This document shows positions 17,380-25,571 of a stretch of DNA of 26,928 bases, piece after piece (within the stretch, counting starts at the first letter, position 1; every line of letters starts with the position of its first letter). The DNA comes from an uncultured Prevotella sp. GTDB lineage: Bacteria > Bacteroidota > Bacteroidia > Bacteroidales > Bacteroidaceae. The stretch covers positions 1 through 26,928 of the forward strand of contig CAKPYB010000039.1 of assembly GCA_934202525.1 (NCBI GenBank), read 5' to 3'. A program made the position numbers and the translations under genes. Under the pieces are notes generated by a model. That model ran no database searches and was not told where the DNA came from. It worked only from the letters and a program-made list of their open reading frames with translations.

Positions 17380-17418
17380 AAAAAAAAAGCAGATACCCAT
17401 CATCGGATACCTGCTTTT
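17380..17418 (-). terminator. Terminator of the type IX secretion operon
   Basis: On the minus strand AAGCAGGTATCC pairs with GGGTATCTGCTT (G-U wobbles only) around loop GATGAT, followed by a run of nine T in total. It ends the transcription unit whose last gene is the small beta-barrel protein. Confidence 0.87.
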
Positions 17419-17490
17419 ATATATTTTAAGATGTACTAGGCGAGACCACACGATGTTCTCACCCATAATCTGTCCTGCTCTTTTACAAGA

Positions 17491-18102
17491 TTAGAACCAA
17501 TAACCCAAAGCTATCTGCCAACTGTTATTCTTACTGTTACCATTTACAATCTTGTCGGTAGTATCCTTCCAGGTTGCATCAGCAGTCTTACCGCAAGCGA
17601 TATTATAGTTTGCAGAGAGCTGGAGATGGCTCAGCAGGGTAACACCCAAACCTACGTTTACGCTGAAGTTTGTTTTCTTCAGAGAATAGCAGCTGGAATC
17701 ATTCCACTTGAAGTTCTTGTCGCCAACGTTGATACCCCACTGTGGACCAGCGAAAACGAAAACATTAGCCAAGCTGCTCAAACCGAAACCATAGCGTACG
17801 TTTACTGGGATATTAAGAGATTTCTGAGTCATTGTTGTCTCTACATTCTCAGCAGAAACCTTAGCTTCCTTCTGATCGTACAAGGCAGCAGCATCAAAGC
17901 TCAAGCCAACAACAGGTATAGTAACCTTTACCATTGGACCTACAAAGAAACCAGTCTTGTTAGATGCATCAAATACATCGTTACTCAAAGACATGTTAGT
18001 AACATCCAAACCGCCCTTCAAACCAAACTTAATCTGGGCATTTGCATTTGTAGCAAACATCATGGCTGCTACAACCATTAATACTGATAAAACTTTCTTC
18101 AT
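17491..18102 (-). CDS. Small outer-membrane beta-barrel protein (PorT-like/porin family)
   Basis: 203 aa. The signal peptide MKKVLSVLMVVAAMMFATNANA is followed by QIKFGLKGGLDVTNMS, the start typical of the OMP_b-brl_2 family, with alternating strands and a C-terminal WQIALGYWF ending in Phe, as outer-membrane barrels do. The mature part (about 181 aa) would fit an 8-stranded barrel. It begins 28 bp after the gldN stop, and the operon terminator follows it, so it is probably the last gene of the porP-gldKLMN unit. PorT, a T9SS component, belongs to the same broad family; whether this protein plays that role is inference. Confidence 0.82.
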   Translation of the reverse strand: MKKVLSVLMVVAAMMFATNANAQIKFGLKGGLDVTNMSLSNDVFDASNKTGFFVGPMVKVTIPVVGLSFDAAALYDQKEAKVSAENVETTMTQKSLNIPVNVRYGFGLSSLANVFVFAGPQWGINVGDKNFKWNDSSCYSLKKTNFSVNVGLGVTLLSHLQLSANYNIACGKTADATWKDTTDKIVNGNSKNNSWQIALGYWF

Positions 18103-18130
18103 TCTATATTTACTTTAATTCTTATATAAT

Positions 18131-19189
18131 TTAATGACGTTCTCTACGAACCGTTACCCTAGCCGAGCCACCAGAAGAAACGTTACTTCCCCCCGTCCTG
18201 CGTTTTTTAACAGTAGAAGTCTTAGCTGATTTAGATGCAGAACCACTTCTTCTGTTACGGCTTTTCTTCAGAGTCTTGGCATCCATATTCTTTTCTGCCT
18301 TGGCAATACTGTCAAGCGAATCCTTCCGAGCCTGATTACCCCAGATATTCTTCTCAAAGGCAGCCAACTCAGCCTCTATGCGCTTCTGTTCCTTCGCCAT
18401 GGCTGAATCCGAAGGACAGTATTGTGCCAGGGTATTGCCCTGCATATTATTGGTCTTGTAGATTTTACCCCGATACAGATTCTTGGTAAAAAAATCTTCA
18501 GCACTCATCACAGCAGCATTGTTCACATTACTGGTCATCAGCTGCTGCTTAGCCAGGAAAGGAGCCAGGTCATCATACTTCACCCAGAAGAGCGGATACT
18601 TGTTTCCTACATCTCCAAAATCATCATTACGGGTCATGATAGGGCACAAAGCCAATACCTTGGTATGGAAAGAAGCTGTTTTCTGGTCATAATAAGAAGT
18701 CTCCTTCACATAGTATGCCTTTACTTCAGCTGATGGAATATCGCTGTCATCAATATGCACCTTTCCGTTATCAGTCTTCTCGTAGTAGATATGATAATTA
18801 TCTACGAATGCTTTCGGAGTAAGACGGTTGGCTGCAGAGAAGTCTTCATTACCATCCATACGATACTGATAAACAGGCACTCTACCCGTAAACATCAGTT
18901 TAAAGATATAGGTAAAGAGATTCATCTTACCATCTGTTGGCTCTACAGGATAATACAGGGCAGCATTGGCATCATCTGTGAGATTGAGTTCACGATAGAT
19001 GTCTCTTCTCCAAACCACGTCCTCATCCATCGGGATGGCTGTAGGGAAATAGAGTTTGGCACGCAAGGTCATATTATCAGCATTCGACTGTTGCGCCTTT
19101 TGCTGAGCCTGCTTTCTGCGAGCCGCTGGCTGTGCCATGATGCTCTGCACCATTCCCAAAAGCATGAATATGAATAATATCTTTTTCAT
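18131..19189 (-). CDS. gldN: Type IX secretion/gliding protein GldN (PorN)
   Basis: 352 aa from the ATG at 19189, where a good signal peptide begins (MKKILFIFMLLGMVQSIMAQ). The reading frame stays open to 19273, but that 28-aa extension starts right at the gldM stop and translates the heptamer repeats of the spacer, so I reject it. The body contains VVWRRDIYRELNL and YPLFWVKYDDLAPFLAK, typical of GldN. It forms the periplasmic ring with GldK in the type IX secretion system. The C-terminal ~45 residues are unusually basic and Ser/Gly-rich (KKSRNRRSGSASKS onward) and probably disordered. Confidence 0.93.
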   Translation of the reverse strand: MKKILFIFMLLGMVQSIMAQPAARRKQAQQKAQQSNADNMTLRAKLYFPTAIPMDEDVVWRRDIYRELNLTDDANAALYYPVEPTDGKMNLFTYIFKLMFTGRVPVYQYRMDGNEDFSAANRLTPKAFVDNYHIYYEKTDNGKVHIDDSDIPSAEVKAYYVKETSYYDQKTASFHTKVLALCPIMTRNDDFGDVGNKYPLFWVKYDDLAPFLAKQQLMTSNVNNAAVMSAEDFFTKNLYRGKIYKTNNMQGNTLAQYCPSDSAMAKEQKRIEAELAAFEKNIWGNQARKDSLDSIAKAEKNMDAKTLKKSRNRRSGSASKSAKTSTVKKRRTGGSNVSSGGSARVTVRRERH

Positions 19190-19192
19190 TAC

Positions 19193-19220
19193 ATTGAACT
19201 TTGAACATTGAACTTTGAAC
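19193..19220. repeat. Four tandem heptamers between gldM and gldN
   Basis: ATTGAAC, TTTGAAC, ATTGAAC, TTTGAAC in direct succession on the plus strand, starting 4 bp upstream of the gldN ATG. Next to them, up to 19273, the minus strand carries two copies of GAAGAGTGAAGA directly after the gldM stop. Confidence 0.85.
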
Positions 19221-19273
19221 TTTATGATTAGCAAAGCATTTGAATTCTTCACTCTTCCTTCTTCACTCTTCAC

Positions 19274-20359
19274 TTACCTGACGATAACTTCCATCGCCGC
19301 CGGCAGATTTCTTGTAATTCCATCAGGACCTACAGCCTTGATATGTGAGATATAGAAGCGTCGGTTTCTTGACAGTTTTCTGAACTCTTCGCGCTGTCGT
19401 TCTGAGAAATTGGAACCCGCCGAAGCCAAAGGTATGGCATTGCCCATATTGTCGAAGAATACGGTTTCGAAGCCCAATACCTTGAACGGAATATCAAGGA
19501 GTCCGTCATCTATGGCTGCATGAATGCCAGGAGCACCCATCAGAGCACCTTTCGATAGAGCACCACCTCTAAATCTATCTGTACCCATCGCAATATAAGC
19601 TGTTGGGTCAGGAAGTTTTCTTACATGGAATACGAATGGAGGCAGACTTCTCACCTGTCCCTTATCGCGGGCTGTCACATGGATGGTAACATCTTTACCC
19701 ACCGCTGAAGGTGTAGCTACAAAATGACCATTACCCTTAGCTACGAAAGAACCGCCTGTCATGGTTGCAGAGATAGCATTTGCCGGAACACCAGGAACGC
19801 TGATACTGATAGGATTGGCATAGCCTGCATAGAGCACATTCATCAGGTCGGCAGCAACGGTAGCTGTATTAGGAACAGGCAATACGGTATATTTCTGAAC
19901 GAAATTGCGCCGCATCATCTCGCCATTCTTGCCTTTCATCAGGATATAACCGCCAAACTGATGCTCACCTACGCCACCTGCCACAAAACTGTATCTGCCA
20001 TTCTCAGCATTCAGCCTACTGCCATTCACATAGATTTCCGGGCGCTGCGTGCTGTCTATTGCAGCCATTACCACATGCGAATTAAAGCGTTCACCGGCAT
20101 AGAGGGTTGTTCTCTCTGGAATAACGAAAGCATCGAGTTCATTCACATTCAGTTCTACCAGATCTATATTTTTCTTCTCCTCATCCGATTTCTTCCCATC
20201 ATCTGCAAGACTTTTCCTGATTTTCTCGACAACAGACTTGCCTTTGACACCGAATTCCTCATCCGTAGGAGTATTCAGCGCCAACATAGCCATCAGGATG
20301 ACATACATCAGGTTTATCATCTTCTGGCGAGGCGAAACCGGTCTTTTCTTGATTGCCAT
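19274..20359 (-). CDS. gldM: Type IX secretion motor protein GldM (PorM), short form
   Basis: 361 aa. The N-terminus SPRQKMINLMYVILMAMLALN is the classic GldM membrane helix that pairs with GldL. After it, only about 35-40 charged residues precede LNVNELDAFVIPERTTLYAGE, which resembles the start of the D2 domain. D3 (LMNVLYAGYANPISISVPG) and D4 (RFRGGALSKGALMGAPGIHA onward) are present to the end. Known GldM/PorM proteins are about 510-520 aa with four periplasmic domains, so the missing ~155 residues correspond to D1. The frame is intact. GldM converts proton flow through GldLM into periplasmic motion. It starts 40 bp after gldL. Confidence 0.92.
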   Translation of the reverse strand: MAIKKRPVSPRQKMINLMYVILMAMLALNTPTDEEFGVKGKSVVEKIRKSLADDGKKSDEEKKNIDLVELNVNELDAFVIPERTTLYAGERFNSHVVMAAIDSTQRPEIYVNGSRLNAENGRYSFVAGGVGEHQFGGYILMKGKNGEMMRRNFVQKYTVLPVPNTATVAADLMNVLYAGYANPISISVPGVPANAISATMTGGSFVAKGNGHFVATPSAVGKDVTIHVTARDKGQVRSLPPFVFHVRKLPDPTAYIAMGTDRFRGGALSKGALMGAPGIHAAIDDGLLDIPFKVLGFETVFFDNMGNAIPLASAGSNFSERQREEFRKLSRNRRFYISHIKAVGPDGITRNLPAAMEVIVR

Positions 20360-20399
20360 GGATATAAATTTGCTTGATTCTATTTATTTTCTTCGTTCT

Positions 20400-21131
20400 T
20401 TACTCTTCACTTGTTACATGAGGAGCCGCCACACGCATATTGATGGTCATGGCATCAATCATACGGGTATAAATCTTGTTCAGCTGTTCTATCTGCTTTG
20501 CCATCATCTTGGTCTGCTCATTGATCTGGTCAATGGTACCAATCTGCTGGCTGGCACTCTTCAGCTGCATCTCGTATACTCTGCTGATACCTGTCAAGGT
20601 ACGGTTCAGATTCTCCATCTCCTCGCTGTCACGAGTCAGTCGGCTACTCTGTTCGTTTACCTTACTCAAGGTTTCTACCAGACTCTTCAACTGTTCTACG
20701 TAGCTGTTCTGAACTTCCACCACCTCAGGATTAAGTGGAGTCAGTTCTGGCGCAGCAGTCATTACAGGAGAGACAGGAGAAGCAACCTGAGGTTGAATGG
20801 TTTCAGAACGATTCTTGGCAGTCATCATTTCTTCAGCCGACACCTTTCCTTCCAGATACTCCTCTGTAGCATGGGTAGGCAAGTCTCTACCTTCGGCAGT
20901 CTTGTCGAAAGGACGGTCGAAAGCAGAAAGGAAGAACACGAAAATCTCGGTTCCCATACCTAAGAAAAGCATGAAATTGGCACCAGGAAGATGAGTCAAC
21001 TTAAAGAGGGTACCAGCGATTACGATAGAGGCACCCCAACTGTAAGCATAGTTAAGGAATGTCTGACCCGGCACACTATCCATCCACTTCTGCAAGCGGT
21101 ATACGATATTGAATTTGCTATAATAGCTCAT
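20400..21131 (-). CDS. gldL: Type IX secretion motor protein GldL (PorL)
   Basis: 243 aa. Two membrane helices near the N-terminus (about 30-46 and 52-70) contain the polar residues seen in GldL: K44 and H47 after helix 1 (TLFKLTHLPG) and E62 in helix 2 (MGTEIFVFFLSAF), the proposed proton-path Glu. The cytoplasmic C-terminal part has a long coiled coil (about 135-230) after a Pro-rich linker. With GldM it forms the proton-driven motor. It starts 5 bp after the gldK stop, with GGAG upstream of its ATG. Confidence 0.95.
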   Translation of the reverse strand: MSYYSKFNIVYRLQKWMDSVPGQTFLNYAYSWGASIVIAGTLFKLTHLPGANFMLFLGMGTEIFVFFLSAFDRPFDKTAEGRDLPTHATEEYLEGKVSAEEMMTAKNRSETIQPQVASPVSPVMTAAPELTPLNPEVVEVQNSYVEQLKSLVETLSKVNEQSSRLTRDSEEMENLNRTLTGISRVYEMQLKSASQQIGTIDQINEQTKMMAKQIEQLNKIYTRMIDAMTINMRVAAPHVTSEE

Positions 21132-21136
21132 ATTAT

Positions 21137-22597
21137 TTATCTCCTATTCTTATTCTTCAATGGTTTTTGTTTTCCGCTTGCCGTGGTAGCAAGACTTCTC
21201 ACGCAACGGAATCCGATGTATGAGCGAGGCTGATTCTGGTACTCGAAAGTGCGCCATGCCGAACGGATAAACGACTCAGGGTCTTTCCAGGAACCACCTC
21301 TTACACTCTTCTTCTTCAAACGGTAAGGGTCTTCTATGGCAGCGTTATACTGTAAAGTCGGGTTAAAATCGCTCATTGCATCTACACCCGCCTCTGTATA
21401 AACGGTACTTGTCCACTCTGCCACATTACCAGCCATATCGTAAAGTCCATTAGAATTTGGCGAATAGATAGCCACCTTGCTGGTTATCAGGTTGCCGTCT
21501 TTGGTATAGTTGCCTCTGTCTGGTTTGAAATTGGCGTAAAAACAGCCATCCCCATTCTTCACATCCGCATTGTCCCAAGGAAATTCATTCTGGTTCTTGC
21601 CTCTTGCAGCATATTCCCATTCAGCCTCGGTTGGCAGACGGTAACGCTGTACAAATCTTGCTTCAGGACCTAAGCCCTTCAACAGATAGTCTGTTCTCCA
21701 GGCGCAGAAGGCATTTGCCTGTTCCCAGGTAACACCTACTACCGGATAGTCATTATACGCAGGATTGCTGAAATAACTTCTCAGATAGGTTTCATTCTCT
21801 GCATTCTTAAAGTCGTTTACCCAACAGGTAGTGTCAGGATAGACATTTACGATATAGGTATTCAGGAAATCCCAAGGTCCTGAAAGCGGACGGTTGATGG
21901 TCTCACGCACCACTCTACCCTCATCATCGTAATAAGCAGTATCTTTCGAAATCATCACCACCTCGTCCGGATTTATCTTCACATCGGTGTTTAAAGTACG
22001 TTCCTGCGGATTCAGACGAAACTTACGCTGAGCCGCAGCCGTATAATCATAGATTTCGTATTTATAGTTGAGCTGGCGCCAGTCGATGAGTTTTTCTCCT
22101 GTAACCGGATTGGTTTCATACAGACTTTCAAAAGCTCTCTGCTCATCCTCATTAGGTTTCTTAGGCAGTGCTTTCTTCCAGTTTACATGAGGCGTAACCG
22201 GATCACCATTCTTATCTTCTGTAATCATGTAAGTCTCGTCGCCTCCATAAGCTGGATCAGCCAGACGGGTACGAAGAATAGAATCGCGCACATAAGCCAC
22301 AAACTGCTTATATTCTGAATTGGTGATTTCGGTATCATCCATCCAGAATCCATCCACCGACACATCCTTGCGTGGTGTTTTCATTCCCCAGAGTGAGTCT
22401 TGGGTCTCCAATCCCATTTTCAGGAAGCCACGGTTTATCTTGACCATACCATAAGGGGCTGGCTCTACAAAGCTTCTACCGCTCACACCAACCACCTCGC
22501 CACCTCTGCCTGCAACAGAAGCTTGCTTGGCACCGAAGCAGCCGCTCAAGGTGAGCAATATAGCGAATGCACTAAGGAGCAATATACTTTTCTTCAT
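21137..22597 (-). CDS. gldK: Type IX secretion lipoprotein GldK (PorK)
   Basis: 486 aa. The signal peptide ends in a lipobox LSGC with the lipidated Cys at residue 20. The body is a formylglycine-generating-enzyme/sulfatase-modifying-factor fold: GFWMDDTEITNSEYKQF, YRLPTEAEWEYAARG, GLYDMAGNVAEWTSTVY and SVRGGSWKDPESFIRSAWRTF. In GldK this fold is structural, forming the outer-membrane-anchored periplasmic ring with GldN, not a sulfatase activator. It follows porP by 38 bp. Confidence 0.95.
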   Translation of the reverse strand: MKKSILLLSAFAILLTLSGCFGAKQASVAGRGGEVVGVSGRSFVEPAPYGMVKINRGFLKMGLETQDSLWGMKTPRKDVSVDGFWMDDTEITNSEYKQFVAYVRDSILRTRLADPAYGGDETYMITEDKNGDPVTPHVNWKKALPKKPNEDEQRAFESLYETNPVTGEKLIDWRQLNYKYEIYDYTAAAQRKFRLNPQERTLNTDVKINPDEVVMISKDTAYYDDEGRVVRETINRPLSGPWDFLNTYIVNVYPDTTCWVNDFKNAENETYLRSYFSNPAYNDYPVVGVTWEQANAFCAWRTDYLLKGLGPEARFVQRYRLPTEAEWEYAARGKNQNEFPWDNADVKNGDGCFYANFKPDRGNYTKDGNLITSKVAIYSPNSNGLYDMAGNVAEWTSTVYTEAGVDAMSDFNPTLQYNAAIEDPYRLKKKSVRGGSWKDPESFIRSAWRTFEYQNQPRSYIGFRCVRSLATTASGKQKPLKNKNRR

Positions 22598-22635
22598 TGT
22601 TTTATGATTCTACTATTTTCTTATTTCTATTTACA

Positions 22636-23598
22636 TTATAATATTCTGACGCTCTGATGGCGGTTTCTGCCTTTCTTGGTCAGGTTGATATCGGTCTGAT
22701 ACCCCACAAAGAGTTCATGACTGCCATTTCCGGCACTGAGTTTGGAGGTGTATGCCTCGTAACTGTAACCAAGCACTACCCCATGAAAACTACCGCCTAA
22801 CAGCATGGTTACCGATCTGTCCGGACTGTAGGTTACTCCACCATACAACATCCGTTTCTCATATTGGTAAACCAATCTTCCTGTCAGGTCGCCTCGCCAT
22901 GTGGTACCATCTGTTGTAACAAGAACAGACGGCTTTATTGTTAAGAACGGATTTCTCAGTCGAATATTGTATCCACCTGTCAAATAATATGTGGCATCTA
23001 TTTTCAATTCGTTGGTCTCACCAATATTGATTGTAGGCGATGTAAGATGCTGGGCAGACAATCCTACGTACCAAGCCTTATGCTGGTAATACAGACCCAG
23101 ACTCAAATCCATTCCGCTTCCATTTACGTCTGAAGTAGAAAAGGCTGGGTCACCACTTTCTCCCAAATCCACCTTGCTTCCATCAAACTTTTCACTCAGC
23201 ATGCCTCCTTGCACACCCACGCTCAGCGTTCCACCTAGGAATTTATTCTGCAAAGCATACTGTAAAGCCAGTCGCTGATGAGTAAAAAGACCAATCTGGT
23301 CATTCTGGAGAGACAAGCCTACTCCATGCCGGTGATTGAACAGGAAGAAAGGCATGTCAGCCGCCACCTGAAAGGTACGGGGGTTATGTTCGAATCCAGC
23401 CATATCAAGTGCGTAGGCCGCCGTAACATTAAGTTTCGACTGCTTACCCACAGCAGCAGGATTGAATGATGGTTCCATATCAAAGTAATGACTATAGGAA
23501 GGATCATACTGTGCCCTCATTTCGAGCACCCCCACTAGCAGAATCCATATAATGATAAATCTTTTCAACACAATAAGATAACGGAATTTCTTACACAT
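22636..23598 (-). CDS. porP: PorP/SprF family type IX secretion outer-membrane protein
   Basis: 320 aa. A signal peptide (about 1-29, ending MRAQ) is followed by YDPSYSHYFDMEPSFNPAAVG, the hallmark of PorP/SprF (tyrosine-rich start and the FNPAxxG motif), then a barrel with the pattern NHRHGVGLSLQNDQIGLFTHQ and LSAQHLTSP. It is the first gene of the porP-gldK-gldL-gldM-gldN order seen in many Bacteroidota. Its 5' region is short: a terminator of the preceding gene lies at 23628-23658, and no clear TAnnTTTG box is seen between it and the ATG. Confidence 0.93.
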   Translation of the reverse strand: MCKKFRYLIVLKRFIIIWILLVGVLEMRAQYDPSYSHYFDMEPSFNPAAVGKQSKLNVTAAYALDMAGFEHNPRTFQVAADMPFFLFNHRHGVGLSLQNDQIGLFTHQRLALQYALQNKFLGGTLSVGVQGGMLSEKFDGSKVDLGESGDPAFSTSDVNGSGMDLSLGLYYQHKAWYVGLSAQHLTSPTINIGETNELKIDATYYLTGGYNIRLRNPFLTIKPSVLVTTDGTTWRGDLTGRLVYQYEKRMLYGGVTYSPDRSVTMLLGGSFHGVVLGYSYEAYTSKLSAGNGSHELFVGYQTDINLTKKGRNRHQSVRIL

Positions 23599-23627
23599 TA
23601 TTATATATAAGCAAGAAACAAAAGATG

Positions 23628-23658
23628 AAAAAGGCTACCCTCTTATCAGAGAGCAGCC
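23628..23658 (-). terminator. Minus-strand terminator upstream of porP
   Basis: GGCTGCTCTCT pairs with AGAGGGTAGCC (11 bp with two wobbles) around GATA, followed by TTTTT. It lies about 13 bp past the stop codon of the small ORF remnant at 23671-23699. Confidence 0.82.
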
Positions 23659-23670
23659 CTATCATCGAGA

Positions 23671-23699
23671 TTAATACTCGTCATCATTCCAGAGGAACA
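23671..23699 (-). pseudogene. 3'-end remnant of a DUF2795-like small gene
   Basis: On the minus strand this stretch reads MFLWNDDEY and a stop, identical over the last eight residues (FLWNDDEY) to the DUF2795 protein at 25978-26199. The DNA match extends over about 26 bp with three differences. Upstream the frame meets a stop after about 20 codons with no convincing homology, so only the 3' end and its terminator seem to remain. Confidence 0.5.
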
Positions 23700-23820
23700 T
23701 TAGGGCTGAATACCAAACGCTTATAGTCTTCCAACTTTTTTATTGAAGATGAATTGCTCTGCACATGAACATTTGAAAAGAACGTTGAGCACAACAGTTA
23801 CCCACCATTCCTTATTTTAT

Positions 23821-25308
23821 TTATATTCTTTTGAAGAAACCTTCGTATTCATCATCTAAGATTTTCCAAAAGCCATTCTTACGTCCACCTTCTCTGACTA
23901 TTAAGTTTAGCTCAGAAAGTTGCTTTAGGTACCGTTGAACCTGTCGCAAGGAAATCCCCATACTTTCAGACATTTGAGTGGCATTAATCTGAGGGTTTTG
24001 CGAAATCAGCTTATAAATTTGCCGCTGAGCCTTCACAAATTCTTTTGTGACATTGCCTTTTACTTTTACGACATCACAGGTCTCTTTTGCGACATCTTTT
24101 ACGACATCTTCCGCCTCTTTTATGACACGTTGGTTCTCTTTTGTGACATCCGTGCCATAATTAAGATTCCACAAAGTGGCATGAAATTCAGATGCGTTGG
24201 AATAGAACTCAGGAGCATGATAGTTTTCCAAGTTTTCGTATCGCTTGTATTCACCTATAATTTTCTTCATACCACTACCTCTACGTTCCATTAGCTTTAA
24301 GCGATGAAAGAAGTCTGCAAGCAAAGGGTTGCGACGCTTCGATGGCACAGTCATCGGATTTAGCTGTTGTATCAATCGCCCATCGAACATTCCTCCTGGA
24401 GAGTACACCTCCATACGGTCGTCATACATATCAATGTGTATTTCACTACCAAGCTCCATATAGTCTCTGTGAATGATGGCATTACATATCACTTCGGTTA
24501 CTGCACGTTCTGGATAATCGGGAAGTTCCTCTCGATAATCAGCCTCTTTCCACCATCTTCGGTGTGAATTGTTTCTAACAAAAGCAACAGCATCTTGTAA
24601 CTGTCCGATAACACTACCTTCAAGTTCTGCATCATCCAAAGCCTCGCCCAAACCGCTTGTCATGTCTAAGCCATTCCAACGAGTACAGAATATACGAGAA
24701 TGGCGTATAGGAGAATCGTCAGCCAACAGAGCACCAGCATTGGTAAGTTTGCCGTCATTGTCCACGATACCCCATGATACGAAATCACTATCATCAAACG
24801 ATTGGTTCAATCGTTTGAAGTGTACGGATTTGAGCTTTGAGAAAGCCATATCCTCAAATTTATATGGTGAGGGAATCGCATCAAAGGAGCGACCAGCCCC
24901 TCTCATTACAAGATTTTTTAGTTGAAGTCGGTCTGCGACAACCGACTCGTTGCCAATCCTTACAAATGCCAGGCGTTGCTTGTCACCTATATAGTAATAA
25001 GGGGGTTCTTGTCCTTTATAAACATGAAGCAGCACAAGCTTCTTGCCATCCACCTCCTTGAATTCAAGGTTAACGGCTGGTATAGGGTCAAGTTTTGTTT
25101 TTATCTCTTCGCTTATTCTTTCTGCATCACTTTCTGCATCTGTAAGTCCGATCACTTGGTCATCGTCAGTGATACCAAACACTAATGTTCCGCCTTCGCC
25201 ATTGGCAAAGGCAGATACACTTTTTAGCCAACTCTTAGGTCGCTTGACTTCGAGCTGCTGTTTCTTATCGTAGGCGGTAGCTTCGCCAATTAGCTTATGT
25301 ATATTCAT
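23821..25308 (-). CDS. AlbA_2 (Schlafen-like) / HATPase / HTH putative regulator
   Basis: 495 aa. An N-terminal AlbA_2 domain (about 4-135) shows the ExKRPKSWLKSVSAFANGEGG signature. A C-terminal GHKL-type ATPase-like module (about 260-385) has ERAVTEVICNAIIHRDY (E272, N276, H280), YSPGGM and RRGSGM. A linker of DV/VK repeats (386-426) leads to a winged helix (about 430-485, ATQMSESMGISLRQVQRYLKQL). Such proteins are common in accessory regions and near defence genes; most have no known target. Its ATG overlaps the stop of the Abi_C ORF (ATGA), so the two are probably translationally coupled. Confidence 0.87.
   Translation of the reverse strand: MNIHKLIGEATAYDKKQQLEVKRPKSWLKSVSAFANGEGGTLVFGITDDDQVIGLTDAESDAERISEEIKTKLDPIPAVNLEFKEVDGKKLVLLHVYKGQEPPYYYIGDKQRLAFVRIGNESVVADRLQLKNLVMRGAGRSFDAIPSPYKFEDMAFSKLKSVHFKRLNQSFDDSDFVSWGIVDNDGKLTNAGALLADDSPIRHSRIFCTRWNGLDMTSGLGEALDDAELEGSVIGQLQDAVAFVRNNSHRRWWKEADYREELPDYPERAVTEVICNAIIHRDYMELGSEIHIDMYDDRMEVYSPGGMFDGRLIQQLNPMTVPSKRRNPLLADFFHRLKLMERRGSGMKKIIGEYKRYENLENYHAPEFYSNASEFHATLWNLNYGTDVTKENQRVIKEAEDVVKDVAKETCDVVKVKGNVTKEFVKAQRQIYKLISQNPQINATQMSESMGISLRQVQRYLKQLSELNLIVREGGRKNGFWKILDDEYEGFFKRI
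24040..24160. repeat. Degenerate in-gene repeats encoding the AlbA_2 protein linker
   Basis: Words of the form TTTTryGACATC occur about six times on the plus strand. They encode the VVKDVAKETCDVVKV-type linker between the ATPase module and the HTH domain. Confidence 0.6.
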
Positions 25309-25571
25309 ACTATGTTTTGCTTACTTTTTGTCCTTTCATGTGTACACCATAGAAACTCTACTAATGTTATAGAACTCCCAACAGCTAACTTTGCATGACG
25401 TTCTTCCAAGCCTTTGTATGAAGCAGATTTTCCATGCCCACTACCATAATTATTCCTTAGAGTTGCCATGCCTTCAGCAATAGCACTCAAATTTCCAAGT
25501 ATCTTTCTCATTGCATCCGCACCGGGAAGTTTGTCATCAATGTTTTGAAGAGTAACTTTTAATAATTTCAT
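25305..25571 (-). CDS. Stand-alone Abi_C (abortive infection C-terminal) domain ORF, probably a fragment
   Basis: 88 aa. RKILGNLSAIAEGMATLRN, then YGSGHGKS and LEERHAKLAVGSSITLVEFL match the Abi_C domain, which is normally the last ~85 residues of ~250-aa proteins. The N-terminal part is absent and the ORF starts inside the end of a different-frame ORF. A +1 shift at AAAA (about 25561) would fuse it to that upstream frame. It may be a truncated gene still translated through coupling, or a pseudogene. Its stop overlaps the start of the AlbA_2 gene by 4 bp. Confidence 0.72.
   Translation of the reverse strand: MKLLKVTLQNIDDKLPGADAMRKILGNLSAIAEGMATLRNNYGSGHGKSASYKGLEERHAKLAVGSSITLVEFLWCTHERTKSKQNIV

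Noticed and set aside
19190..19273. 28-aa N-terminal extension of GldN
   Set aside because: It is a translation of the tandem repeats in the spacer, begins with GTG exactly at the gldM stop, and would hide the clear signal peptide at 19189.
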